DNA of 64,000 bases from Viridothelium virens (lineage: Eukaryota > Ascomycota > Dothideomycetes > Trypetheliales > Trypetheliaceae), in contig ML991795.1 in assembly GCA_010094025.1 (NCBI GenBank), positions 62,001 to 126,000 on the forward strand. Reading direction: 5' to 3'. Shown piece by piece: positions 20,959-33,336 of the stretch. Every line of letters starts with the position of its first letter. Positions within the stretch are counted from its first letter, which is position 1. The position numbers and the translations under genes were made by a program. The notes under the pieces were generated by a model that saw only the letters and a list, made by a program, of their open reading frames with translations, did no database searches and was not told the DNA's origin.

Positions 20959-23288
20959 TTAATACAGTCTGTCAATCTGAGCGAAGCCGTTCTGCCCTGC
21001 AACTGACTGCTCCCACTGCACCCACTCATTTGGGTCCACCTCGAAAGATAGGAGATCGGGGAAGTCGTAGGCGTCAAACGGCTCGAAATCAGCGAGATCT
21101 TCTTCATCTCTTTGACCCTGCGATTTGTTGTAGCCGTTAGAAATCCGAGTGACAGGCTCGGAATCTGCAGATCGGTTGTTGGCTTCAGATGGTGGTTCCG
21201 TTACAGGTTTGCGGCAGCGACGGATCGCATTGATATATTCAGGTGTTGACGAGATAGGGAAGCCTTCGATCTTCGAAGCCGCAACGTATTCGTCCCAGAC
21301 TTCCAGCGTCCACTTGCCTAATGCCGCATACACAGCTGCAGTGGATTCCTCGAAGATCTGAGGGTAGTATGAAAATACCTTACCAATCAACTGCCATAAC
21401 TTATCGACTTCAGATCCTGATTTGCGGTGCCGTGCTTCGATGAGCACGTAAAGTATTGAGTTCCAAAGATAGCTCGTGCCGATCTGCCAGGTGAACTTCT
21501 GTAAACCTTGACCATCTGACTGCATTAAAGCTGTATACTCTAAGAGTTTCGTAGCATTTGCAAATACCATATCACGCTCGCTTTGAGGAACCTTGACGGG
21601 GCTGTTGGCGAATTGCCGTGGATTGTGAGCAAACAGCTTCATTTTGCACACTGATGACTTAATCATGATTGATCCAAAGGTATGAAGTGGGTTCGAAGGA
21701 TCGCAATATCGTAAATATTTATTTTCCCAATGGTCCTCAATCTGGCTTATGACGGCGTCTTTCTTAGCAAGTGTGGTATCTGGGCTATAGAGCACCTCCC
21801 AGCACACATTACCGGGATGCGTCGTGGAAAACTTTCGTAAAGTCTCTATGATGTCGCATCTGATCAAGCAAAGCGAAATAGGAGTGATACCGTTTCGCTC
21901 TGATGGCAGATCAACCATATCCGGGTTGAAGTCTTCGTCGTCGACATTCAGAGGCATTTTAGTATCTCCACAGGAGAGATCCAGAGATGCTCTCGTGCCC
22001 AGTAAGTCGGCTGTACGAAAGTCCACATGAACGAGGTGCCACCAAAGTCGTCTCCGCATTTCAGTCTCGAATGGAGAAAGTCCAAGAGACGTACCATCCC
22101 TGTGGAGTCCCATCTTGCGTGCAAGTCGAATCGCGACCCCCGACAGGACAAATAGGGTATCGCATCGATAACTGTTTCTTACACACATCTTATCTATCAG
22201 CTCAGCAGCGGAAAGGAGCTGGGCATTTGCAGCTCACCATGAAAATTGCGTATGCTCGAAGAGTCATTGGGCTGGAAGTTGATAGGAACCCTGCATTCAC
22301 CAGCGCTTGACGAGTTGCAACTCTGTAGCGAGTATACATGACTGATTTCTGTAGTCCAAATAAAGTTTCGCATTCGTCTTCCTTCAAAGCGCTGATTGCT
22401 GCACAACAGAAAGCAAATATCGCTGCCTCTAAGCTTTTGGATAGGTCTTGAGGGTGTCGTAGGCCATTCATTAAGGCGGTCCAAAACGTGGGTAGATGCA
22501 AAATCTTCATCATAGGGTCAACTCGGTCGGCATAAATTTCCCTCAATTTTGGTAATATCTCGAAGGAAGGATAGAAGCTTGCGAGATTGTCGACTTTAAA
22601 GCTGCACCCGGGCTCAAAGAATAGCTCACTTTCCTGGATATTCGACTCGTCCGATTGCTCCCCAAGGACGCCAACTTCTGGATGTTGAAGCTAACTCATT
22701 GTCAGAGTAAGAGATTGCGAGGAACGAGGGAAAGTATATGAACACTCACTTGATCCCCGAGATTGGACCAGAGAGCACTAAGAGATTTAGAAAAAGCATC
22801 GGTCACAGTGGAGATCAACAAGCATACCTATCAAAATATCTTGATGTCCCTTCCCTGGTTATGAGCTTTGGCTTGGTCTCTTCGAGTCCAAAAGGATCAC
22901 TCCGGACTGTGCTTGGAGGCTCGCCATTCTCGATCGTCTCATCCTCGGCCGGAGATGTCGTTTCCAACTCGGACTCATCGGAATTTTCATATGGCTCGAC
23001 CTTTGCACCATATGATTTCAACAGCTCTTCATATCGCTTCAACTTGGCATGAAGGCCTTCTCTAGGAGGCTTTGTCCTTTTTCGCTTTCCACGGACCGGA
23101 GGGATGAAGCTGCATTGCTTCTGTGCCCTGACGCAATTGCAGCAGGGAGTGCGGCGATCGCATCTAACCTTGCGCTGCCGACAAGTCAAGCACGAGTAGC
23201 TTCTAACACCATCACTTGGTCCGAGCTGCTGCAGTCTCTGAGGCTGAGAAACTCCAGCGTTTACATTTCTCATCGTTCCAGTTAGCAT
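20959..23288 (-). CDS. Zn2Cys6 transcription factor with fungal-specific domain
   Basis: Four exons (23288-22828, 22777-22750, 22690-22238, 22188-20959) with introns of 50, 59 and 49 bp close all phases and give 723 residues. An in-frame ATG five codons in (MRNVNA) could also be the start. Residues ~33-60 carry the binuclear zinc cluster starting SCLTCRQRKVRC, followed by a basic region and a short heptad-like stretch (LKRYEELLKSYG) that could support pairing. The second half is a fungal_trans domain with the classic RLARKMGLHRDG and ETEMRRRLWWHL blocks. The acidic C-terminus (DEEDLADFEPFDAYDF) may activate transcription. It is divergent from the MFS exporter across 263 bp, so control of that exporter is likely. 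Confidence 0.9.
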
Positions 23289-23551
23289 AAAAGGCTGGGG
23301 CGAAAATGTGGGCGAAGGTCGGTGTAGCTCGTGCAGTCACATCAAAGGGTTGACTGTCGCTGCTACTCGGTGCTCGGAGACCAAAACACAAGTTTTGGGC
23401 ACCGAGGAGCGAATGGACCAGCATTCGCTGGTTCTTTAAATACTTTGTGCAGGAGCTCCGCAAATTTTGATGAATTCTCGTCAACCAAGGTTACGTTCTT
23501 GCAATCAAGTTCGCTTTCCTTCACTTAAATTCGTTTCTCTCCAAGATCGTT
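23289..23551. promoter_or_regulatory. Bidirectional promoter of the regulator/MFS exporter pair
   Basis: This is 263 bp between the two start codons, holding both promoters. Such short divergent regions are common for a Zn2Cys6 regulator and its target transporter. The 5' leader of the MFS side is pyrimidine-rich. Confidence 0.45.
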
Positions 23552-25278
23552 ATGTCTCGTCCTTCGTCGGCGGGCGACGAGAAGTCTCCTAATGCGGGCG
23601 GCGCAGAGATCAGGAACAAGGTGGAAGCCCCCGAATATCCGAGCAATCAGAAGCGGATTCTTATTATGACGGCGCTTTATTTGGCTCTATTCTTGGTCAC
23701 ATTGGTATGAGAGCCATTCACTACGAAAGCCCTTTCCTATACTTGGAATTCAATTGCTAATTCCAGGTTGGATTATAGGACCAAAACATTATATCGACCG
23801 CCATCCCACGCATAACTGACCAATTTCACTCCCTAGACGATGTTGCCTGGTATGGCACGGCCTATTTGCTCACCATGTGCAGCTTTCAGCTTCTCATGGG
23901 CAAAGTCTACAAACACTACCCTGCCAAGCCGATCTTCCTTACCGCTTGTGCCCTCTTTGAAATCGGTTCCGCCGTCTGCGGTGCGGCTCCAAGTTCAAAA
24001 GCGTTCATAGTCGGTCGTGCTATTTCAGGGCTGGGATCCGCTGGAATGTTTGCAGGATTGATGGTCATCATGTTCTACACCATTCCACTCCAGCAACGGC
24101 CAATATATCAGGGTACCTTTGCAGCCACCTTTGCGATTGCATCGGTCATCGGCCCTCTGATCGGAGGGACCTTCACTGACAAGGTTACCTGGCGTTGGTG
24201 TTTCTATATCAATCTCCCAATTGGCGCAGTTTCAATACTCGTCACCATGCTGATTCTGCATTTACCCAACCAGAAGCTTGACGCACCAGCCGAAGGGTGG
24301 TTTGGGAAACTGAAGCAACTCGACCCCATCGGCAATCTCATGATGTTTCCAGCCGTGGTTTGTCTGGTCCTGGCCCTTCAGTGGGGAGGTACTGAGTACT
24401 CTTGGAAGAATGCTCGCATCATCGTCCTGCTCGTTCTTTGCGGCATCCTTTGCCTTGTCTTCTTGGGTATCCAAATTTGGAAGAAGGAAGATGCAACAGT
24501 GCCTCCGCGCATCGTGAAGCAGCGCAGCGTTGCCGCTGCCCTCTGGTTTGCGCTCTTTAATGGTGCCGGCATGATGGTCCTGCTGTACTATCTTCCAATT
24601 TGGTTCCAGGCCGTAAAAGGTGTCTCGGCCATCAAGTCTGGTATCATGCTGCTGCCGTTGGTCCTGTCAACAGTACTAAGCTCTTTGATCTCCGGTTTTC
24701 TCATATCCAAAATTGGCTACTACGCCCCATTCTTCCTGATCTGCTCGATCATCCAGCCAATCGGAGCTGGCCTTATGGCAACTTTTGCTCCATCCACAGG
24801 CCATGCTAAATGGATTGGCTACCAAGTTGTCTTTGGAGTTGGTCTTGGCTGCGGTACTCAGCAGCCATTGACAGTTGTTCAGACGGTTCTAGAGAGGCCG
24901 GACGTCGCCATCGGTTCCGCACTGATGATGTTTACGCGTTTCCTCGGATCCGCCGTGTTCTTGCCAGTGGCGCAAAATATCTTCCTCAATAGCCTTGTCA
25001 AGAAACTCACTAACCTTCCAGGCATCAGTCCTGGTGCTGTGACTGGTGGTGGCGCCACTGACTTGAGAAATTTGGCTTCTGGAGATGATTTGAGAACACT
25101 TCTTTCGGATTACAACGCGGCTATCATCAATGTGTTTTACATGGTGATAGCGACATGCGCTGCAACAATCCTCGGTAGCGTTTTGGTGGAATGGCGTAGC
25201 GTGAGAGCTCGCGCAGAGGAGCAGGCGGGGAAAACCAAGAAACCTATTGAAGCCACGAGAGATAGGGAATCTGTATGA
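23552..25278 (+). CDS. MFS multidrug/toxin efflux transporter (DHA2-like, 14 spans)
   Basis: Two exons (23552-23704 and 23779-25278) with a 74-bp GT-AG intron give 550 residues. The junction recreates [20 protein letters not shown], the first-span motif of the 14-span drug:H+ antiporter group, in which Asp of LDQ is conserved. Motif C-like [23 protein letters not shown] is intact, as are the later spans. The N-terminus is hydrophilic with an acidic, Ser-rich stretch, and the C-terminus is a basic tail ([13 protein letters not shown]). Relatives export toxins, polyketides and azole-like drugs across the plasma membrane. It faces the Zn2Cys6 regulator gene. No biosynthetic gene is adjacent, so the substrate cannot be inferred. 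Confidence 0.9.
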
Positions 25279-25519
25279 CGTGATTCCAGATCAGGATGCA
25301 ACGACACAAGCTCTGTAATATAGATTACTTTAGCCTGCATTCCACTCATGTAATTGTAATTCCACTCACTCAAACACGTTTCGACGCTAATTGACTCAAT
25401 GACAATCCTAGCGAAGCTCTGGGATGCGGAGAAAGTGTCTTTGACAATTGCACTTGGGCCTACAAAAGGTCTCAAGAACGAGCTCGAATGTACATGTTAA
25501 GGGAAGCGGTACTTGGTGA

Positions 25520-27837
25520 TCAAAAATGAGGAATTTGTAGGCTGGCTAGACCAAGGTCAACCATACTGAATACACCTTCTCCTAGAATCAACCCCGAGGC
25601 AGCTACAATGATCGAAACATCTTCGCCGACATGATTGCGCAGTAATAACCATTTTAGCCCACCACCGATTGCCCTTGGTATTGAGTAGGACGGAGTGATA
25701 TATATACCCACGGCAAAGGCAATGCCTCCAGGTACGTAGGCCTGCAGATTTCGAACCTTGGCTGAGCTGTGACTTCCCAAATAAATTCGAAAAGTGGTTA
25801 TGAGTATGGTGATGAGTCCAGCAGCGAGGGCGCACTGCGCTGCCATTGGGGGAAGGCCTTTGCCCGTGAGAAGTCTGGCAGAGAAAATCCAAACGTATGC
25901 ACCAGGTATCTCGAAGAGGCGGCTCGGAAGCTCATAAACCCGTACGTAGAGGCGGTAAACAATCGGCGAGATCACAACTCCCAAGATACTACCGATGAGT
26001 TGACCATAAAATTGAGCCTTGGGTGAGGCATGGAGAAGATGACCAGTTTTGAGATCTTGCATCAGATCAGACGCCTGGCTTGCACCTGAATCGGATATTG
26101 TACCGGCAAGTAGATTTATGACAACACTATTTGGGTTCTCCTTGGACGTGATTAGGGCAAACACAAGCTGTGTCAATTTACTAATCCCTGACGCTGGGCA
26201 AATATCGGTTTCGCCAGTTGCTCGCATACCCATCAAAGAGGCTAGAAGGGCTAGCATAGTAGCCAGTAGGCTCAAAAAGACTGGAATATACGCGCCAAAT
26301 GATAAATGAACAAAAAGCACGCAGATCGATAGCGCGAGAGGAAGTAAGAACGAGACCATCGTGTTAGATACAAGTTGCTGTGGCGGTGCGTCTCTATCTG
26401 GGCCACCGGAGGAGCTGGGTGATGTTACGGGAACTTTGGGGGAGACCGAGCGTGGCTGCAGTGAGGTGGGCCAGAAATGACCAATGTTCTGAAGAAGTAT
26501 GAGACTGCGCCAATTCCCAAAGTTCTTGGCGTGCTCTCTGAAATAGTGACTCTGTCTGTGGACAAACTTCGCGAGCGGTTTCAAGATAAGCCAGCACAGA
26601 TTTGTTAACGAATCTGCAAGGAGGATAGCGAGCGAGATCCACATAATCCAGCCTTTGCTTCCCTGTTCCCAATCGTCAATGGAACCTGGTGCCCATCCTT
26701 TATGTTTGGACATTGGCGAAAGTATACCCCATCCTACTATTGCCCCGAGAAGCATATGAAACGTGGTCGTTGGGCCCATGATGACACCTTGACCGAGGTA
26801 TGCAGGAGATGGGTTCAGAGTCCACAGCCAATTGCTCGCCATGGACGGACCAAATATCGGTATGTGACGGACTTGAGGGACGAAGTATGCGAGTATAGTC
26901 TATGACAAGAAGTAAGCCCTTGTATCAATGCAGAAAGAATCAAACCCACATATATTGCAGAAACGCCAGAAGCTTGCACCAATATCCGTATGTATTTCTC
27001 CCTACGATTGTGTTGCATGTTATCCTGAACTTCGTGCGACTCCTCAGTCGTGAGCTGGCCCTCGTCATTTTCAACGTCATCGAAATCCTGGACAGTGTGG
27101 TCACTTTGAACTTGGTCAATGTGCCGCAGCAGTCCACGCGCTTCATATTCATCCCTCGTCGCAGCATCCGAATTGCCGTTGGGTTTCTCATCTGCTTTTC
27201 CATGTAAAATGCGAATCAAAAGCGCTGTAGCCGTGCCTGTGGGGAATTTGAGTCTCTCTCGAACAATCATTTGCTTCCTCAAACTGATTGCGAAGACGGA
27301 CCCGAATAGAGATACCCCAAGGCTCCATGCCATCAAGCGTCCGACTTCCAATTCGATCGGAGCGCCCTCACTCTTTTTCAACAAAAACTCCAGCGCTGGT
27401 ATAATTCCTGCAAAACCGCACCCCAATGACATGCTGCCTAGTGCAGAAGCGACAGATTGTACGAGAACGTTTTCAACCGGTGTGAATGGAAGCCTGAGGC
27501 GTGGACCCAGGAACTTGAAAATGGCAAATCCCATGAGGGAGCCCTGTAGCGACATGGAACTGCCCCATCCCGTCTGAAGGCCGAAGTAGATGTTGCAAAA
27601 ACATATTAGCACGCCAATGGCCAGGCCAACCAATAGAGCTCGAAGTGTAAAGTGGTGTATTGTAGTTTCTTGGGAGCCTAATGTCGTGCTGGGGTGAGAG
27701 TGGTCGTACGGTTGAGGATCGTCAGGCAAAGAGTGCTCTAGAATAGTGGAGCCTCTGATGTTGCTGAAGGAGTTGAGAAGACTCTGCGGAGAGCGAGTGT
27801 TTCCTAGACTAGTTGAAAAGCTAGCAGTAGTAGTCAT
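25520..27837 (-). CDS. OPT-family oligopeptide/metal-chelate transporter
   Basis: Two exons (27837-26950 and 26899-25520) with a 50-bp intron (GTGGGT donor, CATAG acceptor) give 755 residues. I place the start at ATG 27837 (MTTTASFST); an open stretch of 62 codons upstream has Arg/Pro-rich, non-membrane character and is probably leader. Soon after the N-terminal tail come HHFTLRALLVGLAIG and the family's NIYFGLQTGW motif. The middle carries a long acidic cytoplasmic loop, then ASNWLWTLNPSPAYLGQGVIMGP, typical of the OPT family. About 14-16 membrane spans are visible. OPT proteins import small peptides, glutathione or metal-siderophore complexes with protons. The gene ends 240 bp from the 3' end of the MFS gene; the two converge. 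Confidence 0.9.
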
Positions 27838-28595
27838 TATTCTGAGGCCCCCTGGTCTAGCAGAGTGACCTAACGGGTTTACTTCGGCCGCGAAAAGCCG
27901 GCCCGGCCTTTCGTGTAATATCAGAAGACGTTGAGGCCTTTCAACACCGTTTGGACTTCTCGGCTTCGTACGAAACAATGGGAATGATGTGTGCGTCTCT
28001 CGCTCATCCAGCTCTCTGACCATTGCACGCTTTCGCAGGGTCAGCTGTGCGTGACAGCTCTGCCTGACTTGCCGTGTGGTTACACAACAGCTGGATTCAA
28101 CTCTTCCGCACCAATCACAGGCGACCTGTCAGTCCCACATACCACCAACTTCTTACTTTGTCAAACGGATGAGGATAGCCCCGGCGGTCGAGATATCAGA
28201 AACTTTTAAGATGGTCAGACGCAGTACGTACACGCTTGGAGTTCGATGTTGCTTCGCTACTTTGCCTGAAGTGCTAGCCTCTTTCGCCGAGTATCTCAAC
28301 GTACCTACCTTACCGCGGCTGGGGGGTTCCTCAACTGGTAATCAATACGATGTTACCTCAGTTTAGCTGTTATGACCATGTTGGCCCATGTTAAGGCGGT
28401 GTTAACATGGACCAATAAGGTCATAACAGTAGAGCCGAAATAACATTGTATTAATTACCAGTTGAGGAACCCTCTAGCCGCGGTAAGGTAATTAGTGCTA
28501 CACGAACGAAGTCAAATTTGTCCGGCGCCATGCATTCAATGCATGCCTTCAATGCCAAGACGAATGTGCGGCAGGCGTTGTGACAAAGGTGTAGA
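27838..28595. other. Intergenic stretch carrying the fold-back element
   Basis: This holds the promoter of the OPT gene (left), the 185-bp inverted-repeat element listed separately (28306-28490), and about 105 bp before the 3' end of the glutamine-synthetase-like gene. Nothing else is seen. Confidence 0.6.
28306..28490. mobile_element. Fold-back MITE (Tc1/mariner-like, TA target duplication)
   Basis: Two 89-base arms (28306-28394 and 28402-28490) are inverted copies of each other around a 7-base loop (GGCGGTG). The first 50 bases of the arms agree at 46 positions. The ends read TA-CCTTACCGCGGCT and AGCCGCGGTAAGG-TA, so a 181-bp element is bounded by TA on both sides, the target duplication of Tc1/mariner-type elements. 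There is no coding capacity, so it would depend on a transposase encoded elsewhere. The transcribed element would fold into one long hairpin. Nearly all mismatches between the arms are transitions, as expected after repeat-induced point mutation or deamination. Confidence 0.85.
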
Positions 28596-29885
28596 TCAGA
28601 ACATCTTTACAAACCATTCTCTTCGAGCGGCGGCACTCAACGCACCCATGTCTCTCTCGTCGACTTCTTTCACAGCAATGTATTGTTGTTTCAAAGAACT
28701 GCCGAGCACTGCATCAAAAACGGTAGACTCCTTCAGGGCCGTAATGCTCTCCTTGAGATTTTTAGGCAATTGCACGACGATACCGAGTCCTCTGCGTTCA
28801 TCTTCCCTCAGCTCGTATGGATTTTGTCGACAGTCGCAGCTGTGAAGGGGAATAGTCTCTTTTATTCCTCGCATACCCCCGGCGAGGGTCGTAAGCAACG
28901 CAAGATAGAAGTTCGCGGTCGCATCCAAGCCTCGGAGCTCCCAATGGTCCATTTTGATGGCTCTGATGGGCACATACCGGTTTTCCGTGCCCCAGGCTAC
29001 CCACGTACCAGCATTATTCCGCAAACCTGTTACACGATGGTAACTGTCATAGGACGGCATAGTAAAGGCAAAAATGGCTGGAAGATCTTCAAGGACACCA
29101 GCCAGAAAGTTGTCACGTTTGTTCTGGGGCTTTATCGATATGTGTGCATGCGCTCCCGTGGCAAGGTCTTCGGGTAGCGGCTTTGGTGCCATTGTTGCGC
29201 GGAACCCGTAGCGGATACTGGTATGCTTGATGCATTCGTGTGTCTGCATCAGGGCGTCGATTGCATCAACCGGATTCGATGGTCCGGTTACTATTTGGAG
29301 TTGGTTCGGTGCGTCTGTGTGAAACAGAAGTACCCTGATCTCTGAAGCTTGTAATGCTTCGACTATTTCCTCGATAAGCCGTAACTTGGTTCCGCGCAGC
29401 CCTGTTGTGGTGGACCATGCGTTGACAGCATCAACATCCTCTGGAACATTTCCGGCTGCATCCAAAAGAGCGAATTCTATTTCGAATCCGACTGAAAACG
29501 TCACTGCGTGCACGTTTTCCCACTCCTCAAGCTGGTCCACGAGCTTCCGTCTTGGACAAAGGTGGAATGGCTCACTGGAGTCTGTATCGTACACGAAACA
29601 CATGACGGAGGCATGACCTGGTGCGTATGGGCAGATACGAAGGGACTGCCAGTCGGGGAGGAGCTCGCATAATCCCGCAGGCGGTACAATCGATGAAATT
29701 GCATCATTTACAGCGTGCAACAAACTTTTCCCGCCGACTGTAGGGTACTTGTCTCGTGCAATAAGATCCAGGCAATGTTGGACTGTAAGAAACCGAGTGT
29801 GTAGGATACCCGAGAAATCCACGAATTGCAAGCGGATGTATTTAACAGAAGGATATTTATGGAGGAATGAAGGTAGTGTAGCCAT
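28596..29885 (-). CDS. Glutamine-synthetase-like enzyme (GS type I-like)
   Basis: A single exon; the first ATG in a protein-like context (MATLPSFLHKYPSV) is at 29885 and gives 429 residues. A further upstream exon cannot be ruled out because the frame stays open for 17 more codons without an ATG. The N-terminal beta-grasp part has VKYIRLQFVDFSG. The catalytic domain has VGFEIEFALLD (metal glutamates), TGAHAHISI (metal/ATP histidine), and NNAGTWVAWGTENRYVPIR. The C-terminal WFVKMF ending is typical of the group. These fungal relatives of bacterial GlnA join ammonia or an amine to glutamate, for example in gamma-glutamyl-polyamine formation; many have no known substrate. The neighbours (OPT transporter, amino-acid permease) hint at nitrogen use, but the link is only by position. 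Confidence 0.85.
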   Translation of the reverse strand: MATLPSFLHKYPSVKYIRLQFVDFSGILHTRFLTVQHCLDLIARDKYPTVGGKSLLHAVNDAISSIVPPAGLCELLPDWQSLRICPYAPGHASVMCFVYDTDSSEPFHLCPRRKLVDQLEEWENVHAVTFSVGFEIEFALLDAAGNVPEDVDAVNAWSTTTGLRGTKLRLIEEIVEALQASEIRVLLFHTDAPNQLQIVTGPSNPVDAIDALMQTHECIKHTSIRYGFRATMAPKPLPEDLATGAHAHISIKPQNKRDNFLAGVLEDLPAIFAFTMPSYDSYHRVTGLRNNAGTWVAWGTENRYVPIRAIKMDHWELRGLDATANFYLALLTTLAGGMRGIKETIPLHSCDCRQNPYELREDERRGLGIVVQLPKNLKESITALKESTVFDAVLGSSLKQQYIAVKEVDERDMGALSAAARREWFVKMF

Positions 29886-30628
29886 ATCCTTCTCATAGAT
29901 GTCCTCGGTTTGATGCAATGCTCTGTAACTACCCAAGACGATGATGTGGATAACAAAGGATGTGTGGTTGCGTTATTTGAACGAATTCAATGGGTGAGTT
30001 TACCATGGCAGTACCATTGTCGAAAGCGTAACTGTCAAGGCTGACTCTGGAGCATCGAGCTGATTATTGCAAGTACTAGTACTTCATCCGACCGTATCGG
30101 CTGATGAAGAGGAGGCCAGAATTTCGATCCTCCATTTTCGGCAGAGCTAGCGCAGGCATGGCTACGTTGCACAAATGCAGCTGCGTGCATGTTCGCGACC
30201 TCATCACAACATATTGTCATGGGTCTGCAGCACTTTATATTCCGACTGTAGTGGCGTGATATCTGCCGCTTCGCCCGTGCTGCCTTCATGCAGTCTTCAT
30301 GCTTGGCATCCCTCACTCTTGGTCATGAAGCTTTTTATTGGCCAAGTTGAATCATGTCTATCTTTACTCCCAATGTCTTGACTCACTTCGGTTGTAGATG
30401 CGTCTCTGGACGGGCATCTCCAACAAATAAGGGCTGCCTTAAAGGTAGTACGAGCTGCACCGGTAATGCAGCAATCGTTCCCGTGAGACGCAGCCCACAA
30501 TAACCCACCTCTTTGTCTCATAGCTGTATCATGATTGCTATACTGTCTCTACTATCAGTCCCTCGTTACCTTGTCTAAGATCGCTGAACCACGTATGGCA
30601 ACCTGAATTGAGAATAAGACCAAAGGTT
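29886..30628. other. Divergent promoter region
   Basis: About 740 bp between the glutamine-synthetase-like gene and the kinase gene, transcribed apart. No supported gene. A TATATTCC-like tract lies near 30236. Confidence 0.5.
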
Positions 30629-33273
30629 ATGGCATCGTTACTGATAAGAGACTCAACGACTGAACTGACGTCATTCCCATGCTTGAAACTACGTGACGAC
30701 CTCGAAGATCTCAGTGTTCCGAACGACAATAGTGTACCACAGAATAGGAGATTCTTCCCGAGAAGCAGTGTCAAGAGGCTCTGCACTGAAGGTTGGATCT
30801 CATCAGCACTTCACTGCTGCTGTCTCAAATGTCGTGAACATCGGCAGACTGCTCAGCGACCGCCGAACTCCCCATATTACTACGCTGCGATTATAGGGGA
30901 AAACAAGAGCAGCCGCTGCGACAGCGGTCGTGTAGGCATTCTTTTCGCACTCTGCGTTTGCAGCGAATGCCCATCTTTGATCTACTCGTTCATCGACAAG
31001 GGTATCACCGATGACTACTTCGAAAACCACATGTCACAATTCACGGCCAGCAACATACGACAAAAATACTGGTCCTCTATCCATCCAAGGTATTCGGAAA
31101 GGTTTCACTGGAACAAGTACAGATTTGCCACCCCCTTCCTGAAGAAAATATTATTCGACGAGTATCCATCCGAGATCATTCTACCTTTTCTGAAAGAAAG
31201 TCGCCTGGGCAAGCAAAATAAGCACGGTGAGATCGAAGACGAAGGCAGCTATGGAAAGGTCTTTGCGTTTGAGATACTCGACGAATATTTTGCAATTCCT
31301 GTAGGGCATGAGTTTTGTGCGCTGCATCAAGTGCAACTAATGACCATTTCCTGAATCAGGGTTTCGCTGGGGTCCGGCGCTTTGCTCGCAAGGAGTTACA
31401 CCCTGATACGTCCTATGAACAGTTTAATCACGAATACAGGAACCTCCTGAAGGTTGGCCAGTTGCAAGATGACCATATCGTTAAATTGGTGAAGGCATAT
31501 AGGCACGGAGATTGCTACAACCTCGTATTCCCATGCGCAAAGACCAACTTACGGCTATATCTACGGCAACCTCAGTTTCATCCGGCCCCACGCGTTTCAA
31601 ATGTCATTTGGCATCCTCTTTGGCATCGGATGTTGGCTCTTGCTCGAGCCTTGCACAAGGTATTGCACTTCGAAAGCCCTACTTCTACTCGTGAACCTTC
31701 TTTCTTTGGGTATCATCTTGATCTGAAACCAGCGAATATTTTAGTTGAAGAATCCGACGATCTTGTCTTAACCGATTTTGGGCAAGCCACCTTCAAACAG
31801 GTTGTTGGATCCACCTCTTCCAAGGTCGCAGGCAGGGGAGGCACAGAAGCATATGCTCCACCCGAGATCGACGATAAAGAAGCTAGACAGAGCAGGAGAT
31901 ACGACATATGGTCGTTTGGAGGTATATTACTTGAGGCTTGTGGCTTTGCCGTCGGCGGTTGCGAGGGCGTTCTACACCTTGATCAATTACGCTCAAAAAA
32001 ACACCCGGATAATAATTCCACTGATGACCGTTTTTTCAGGCGCAAGAATTCGAACTCCTATGAATTGAAACCAGAAATCAAGGAGTGGATTGAGCTACTA
32101 CCCCAGGCTCTGGAAGGACAAGAAAGGAACTTTCTCAACGAAGTGCTTTCGCTAGCTCTGCAAATGCTTCATGTAGATGTCTCTTTGAGGCTTACCTCAA
32201 AAGACGTCTGCATTCGCTTCTCCGAAATTATAGACCGCTTTCAATCTGACCCACAGAATGGACCAGGATCGATTGGCTTTGACGCCCAATCTCCGCGATC
32301 AGGAAGGGAGATTGGAAAAGAACGAATGAAGGATATTCCATTTCTGGGGTATAATATCCACGGATTCTGGAAATCCGGTCCTGTGCGTTTCGTTCAAGAC
32401 CACACCGGTTTACGTGTGGAAACCTTGGAGGGACAGACTTGGAAGGGGTCATCGCTGAATGATGTCTCTACGATTCGCCTGGTCCCGCGGTATGCTTTTT
32501 ATGACCGGAACCCTCACTATTACTCCGACGCTCATCTATATTTTTACCCTCCGGGCCAACACAAAGGCAAGTTCTCGGCTGATAATGATAGAGATATTCA
32601 TCTTCTTCAGGAGATATTACTGGGTCAAGAGGTACGCTTTAGTAGCAACCTGAAGATTGCACAAGCGAGACTAAAGGATCGGCTCACGTTTTCCGAGACA
32701 TTTCACCGTAGACGAGGCAGCAATTTGGCCAACCAGCGGCACGAACTGGAGTTTAGAGCTTCTAGTATTCAACTATGGATTGACAGTTCGCATCGTGACA
32801 TCAGAGACATCATTACCCCGACAAGGCCGTCTGTCAAATATATGCCCCGATCTTTACGAACAACTCCGTTCCCCTCCCGAATTGTTATTTTTTATGAGCA
32901 ATCTATACTCGTTGTTCGTATCCATAACAATGTACGAATTTCACCGTCAGCGCGTGTTACCGAATCGGCAGCTTTTCTAGAATTGATTCCAACAGACAAG
33001 CGGCGAGGCGCATCATTCCCAGTATCAGTCTTCAAAACTGAACCTAGGGAGGTGCTACCTTCTCTCCCACTGACCAGAGATAAGTTCGAATTGGAAGAGA
33101 TGGACAACAGCAAAGAGTGCTGCTGTTTGACTCTCGAGTTTCACTCTACTGCACAAGCTCGATCATTCCATCAACATTACAAAAAGATCAAGCGAACGTG
33201 GTTGGAAGATTTACACAAATTCGAGAAGTTAAAGGGCCAGATCGGCCCTGTACTGGGATACGGGCAGTCGTAG
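30629..33273 (+). CDS. Large Ser/Thr protein kinase with unknown flanks
   Basis: Two exons (30629-31300, 31360-33273) with a 59-bp intron give 861 residues. The kinase domain spans about 205-530: glycine loop GSYGKVF, lysine in FARKEL, catalytic loop YHLDLKPANILV (~342-353) with Asp and Asn present, LTDFGQA (~363) and AYAPPE. It should be active; the catalytic loop is HLDLKPAN rather than the usual HRD. The first 200 residues have several Cys pairs (CCCLKCR, CVCSEC) and no family I know. The last ~330 residues (KSGPVRFVQDHTGLRVETLE and onward) form a beta-rich region repeated in other fungal kinases of unknown function. The gene converges on the CorA-like gene with 63 bp between the stops. 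Intron loss or misplacement of the N-terminus is possible. Confidence 0.8.
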
Positions 33274-33336
33274 AAGGAGAGGCCACAGCATCTCCCTGAC
33301 AGCTCTTACATCATCGTTGCATAGTTCCAACGTCAA

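Noticed and set aside
28596-29936. An earlier start for the glutamine-synthetase-like gene at 29936.
   Set aside because: The codon there is TTG; the first ATG is at 29885.
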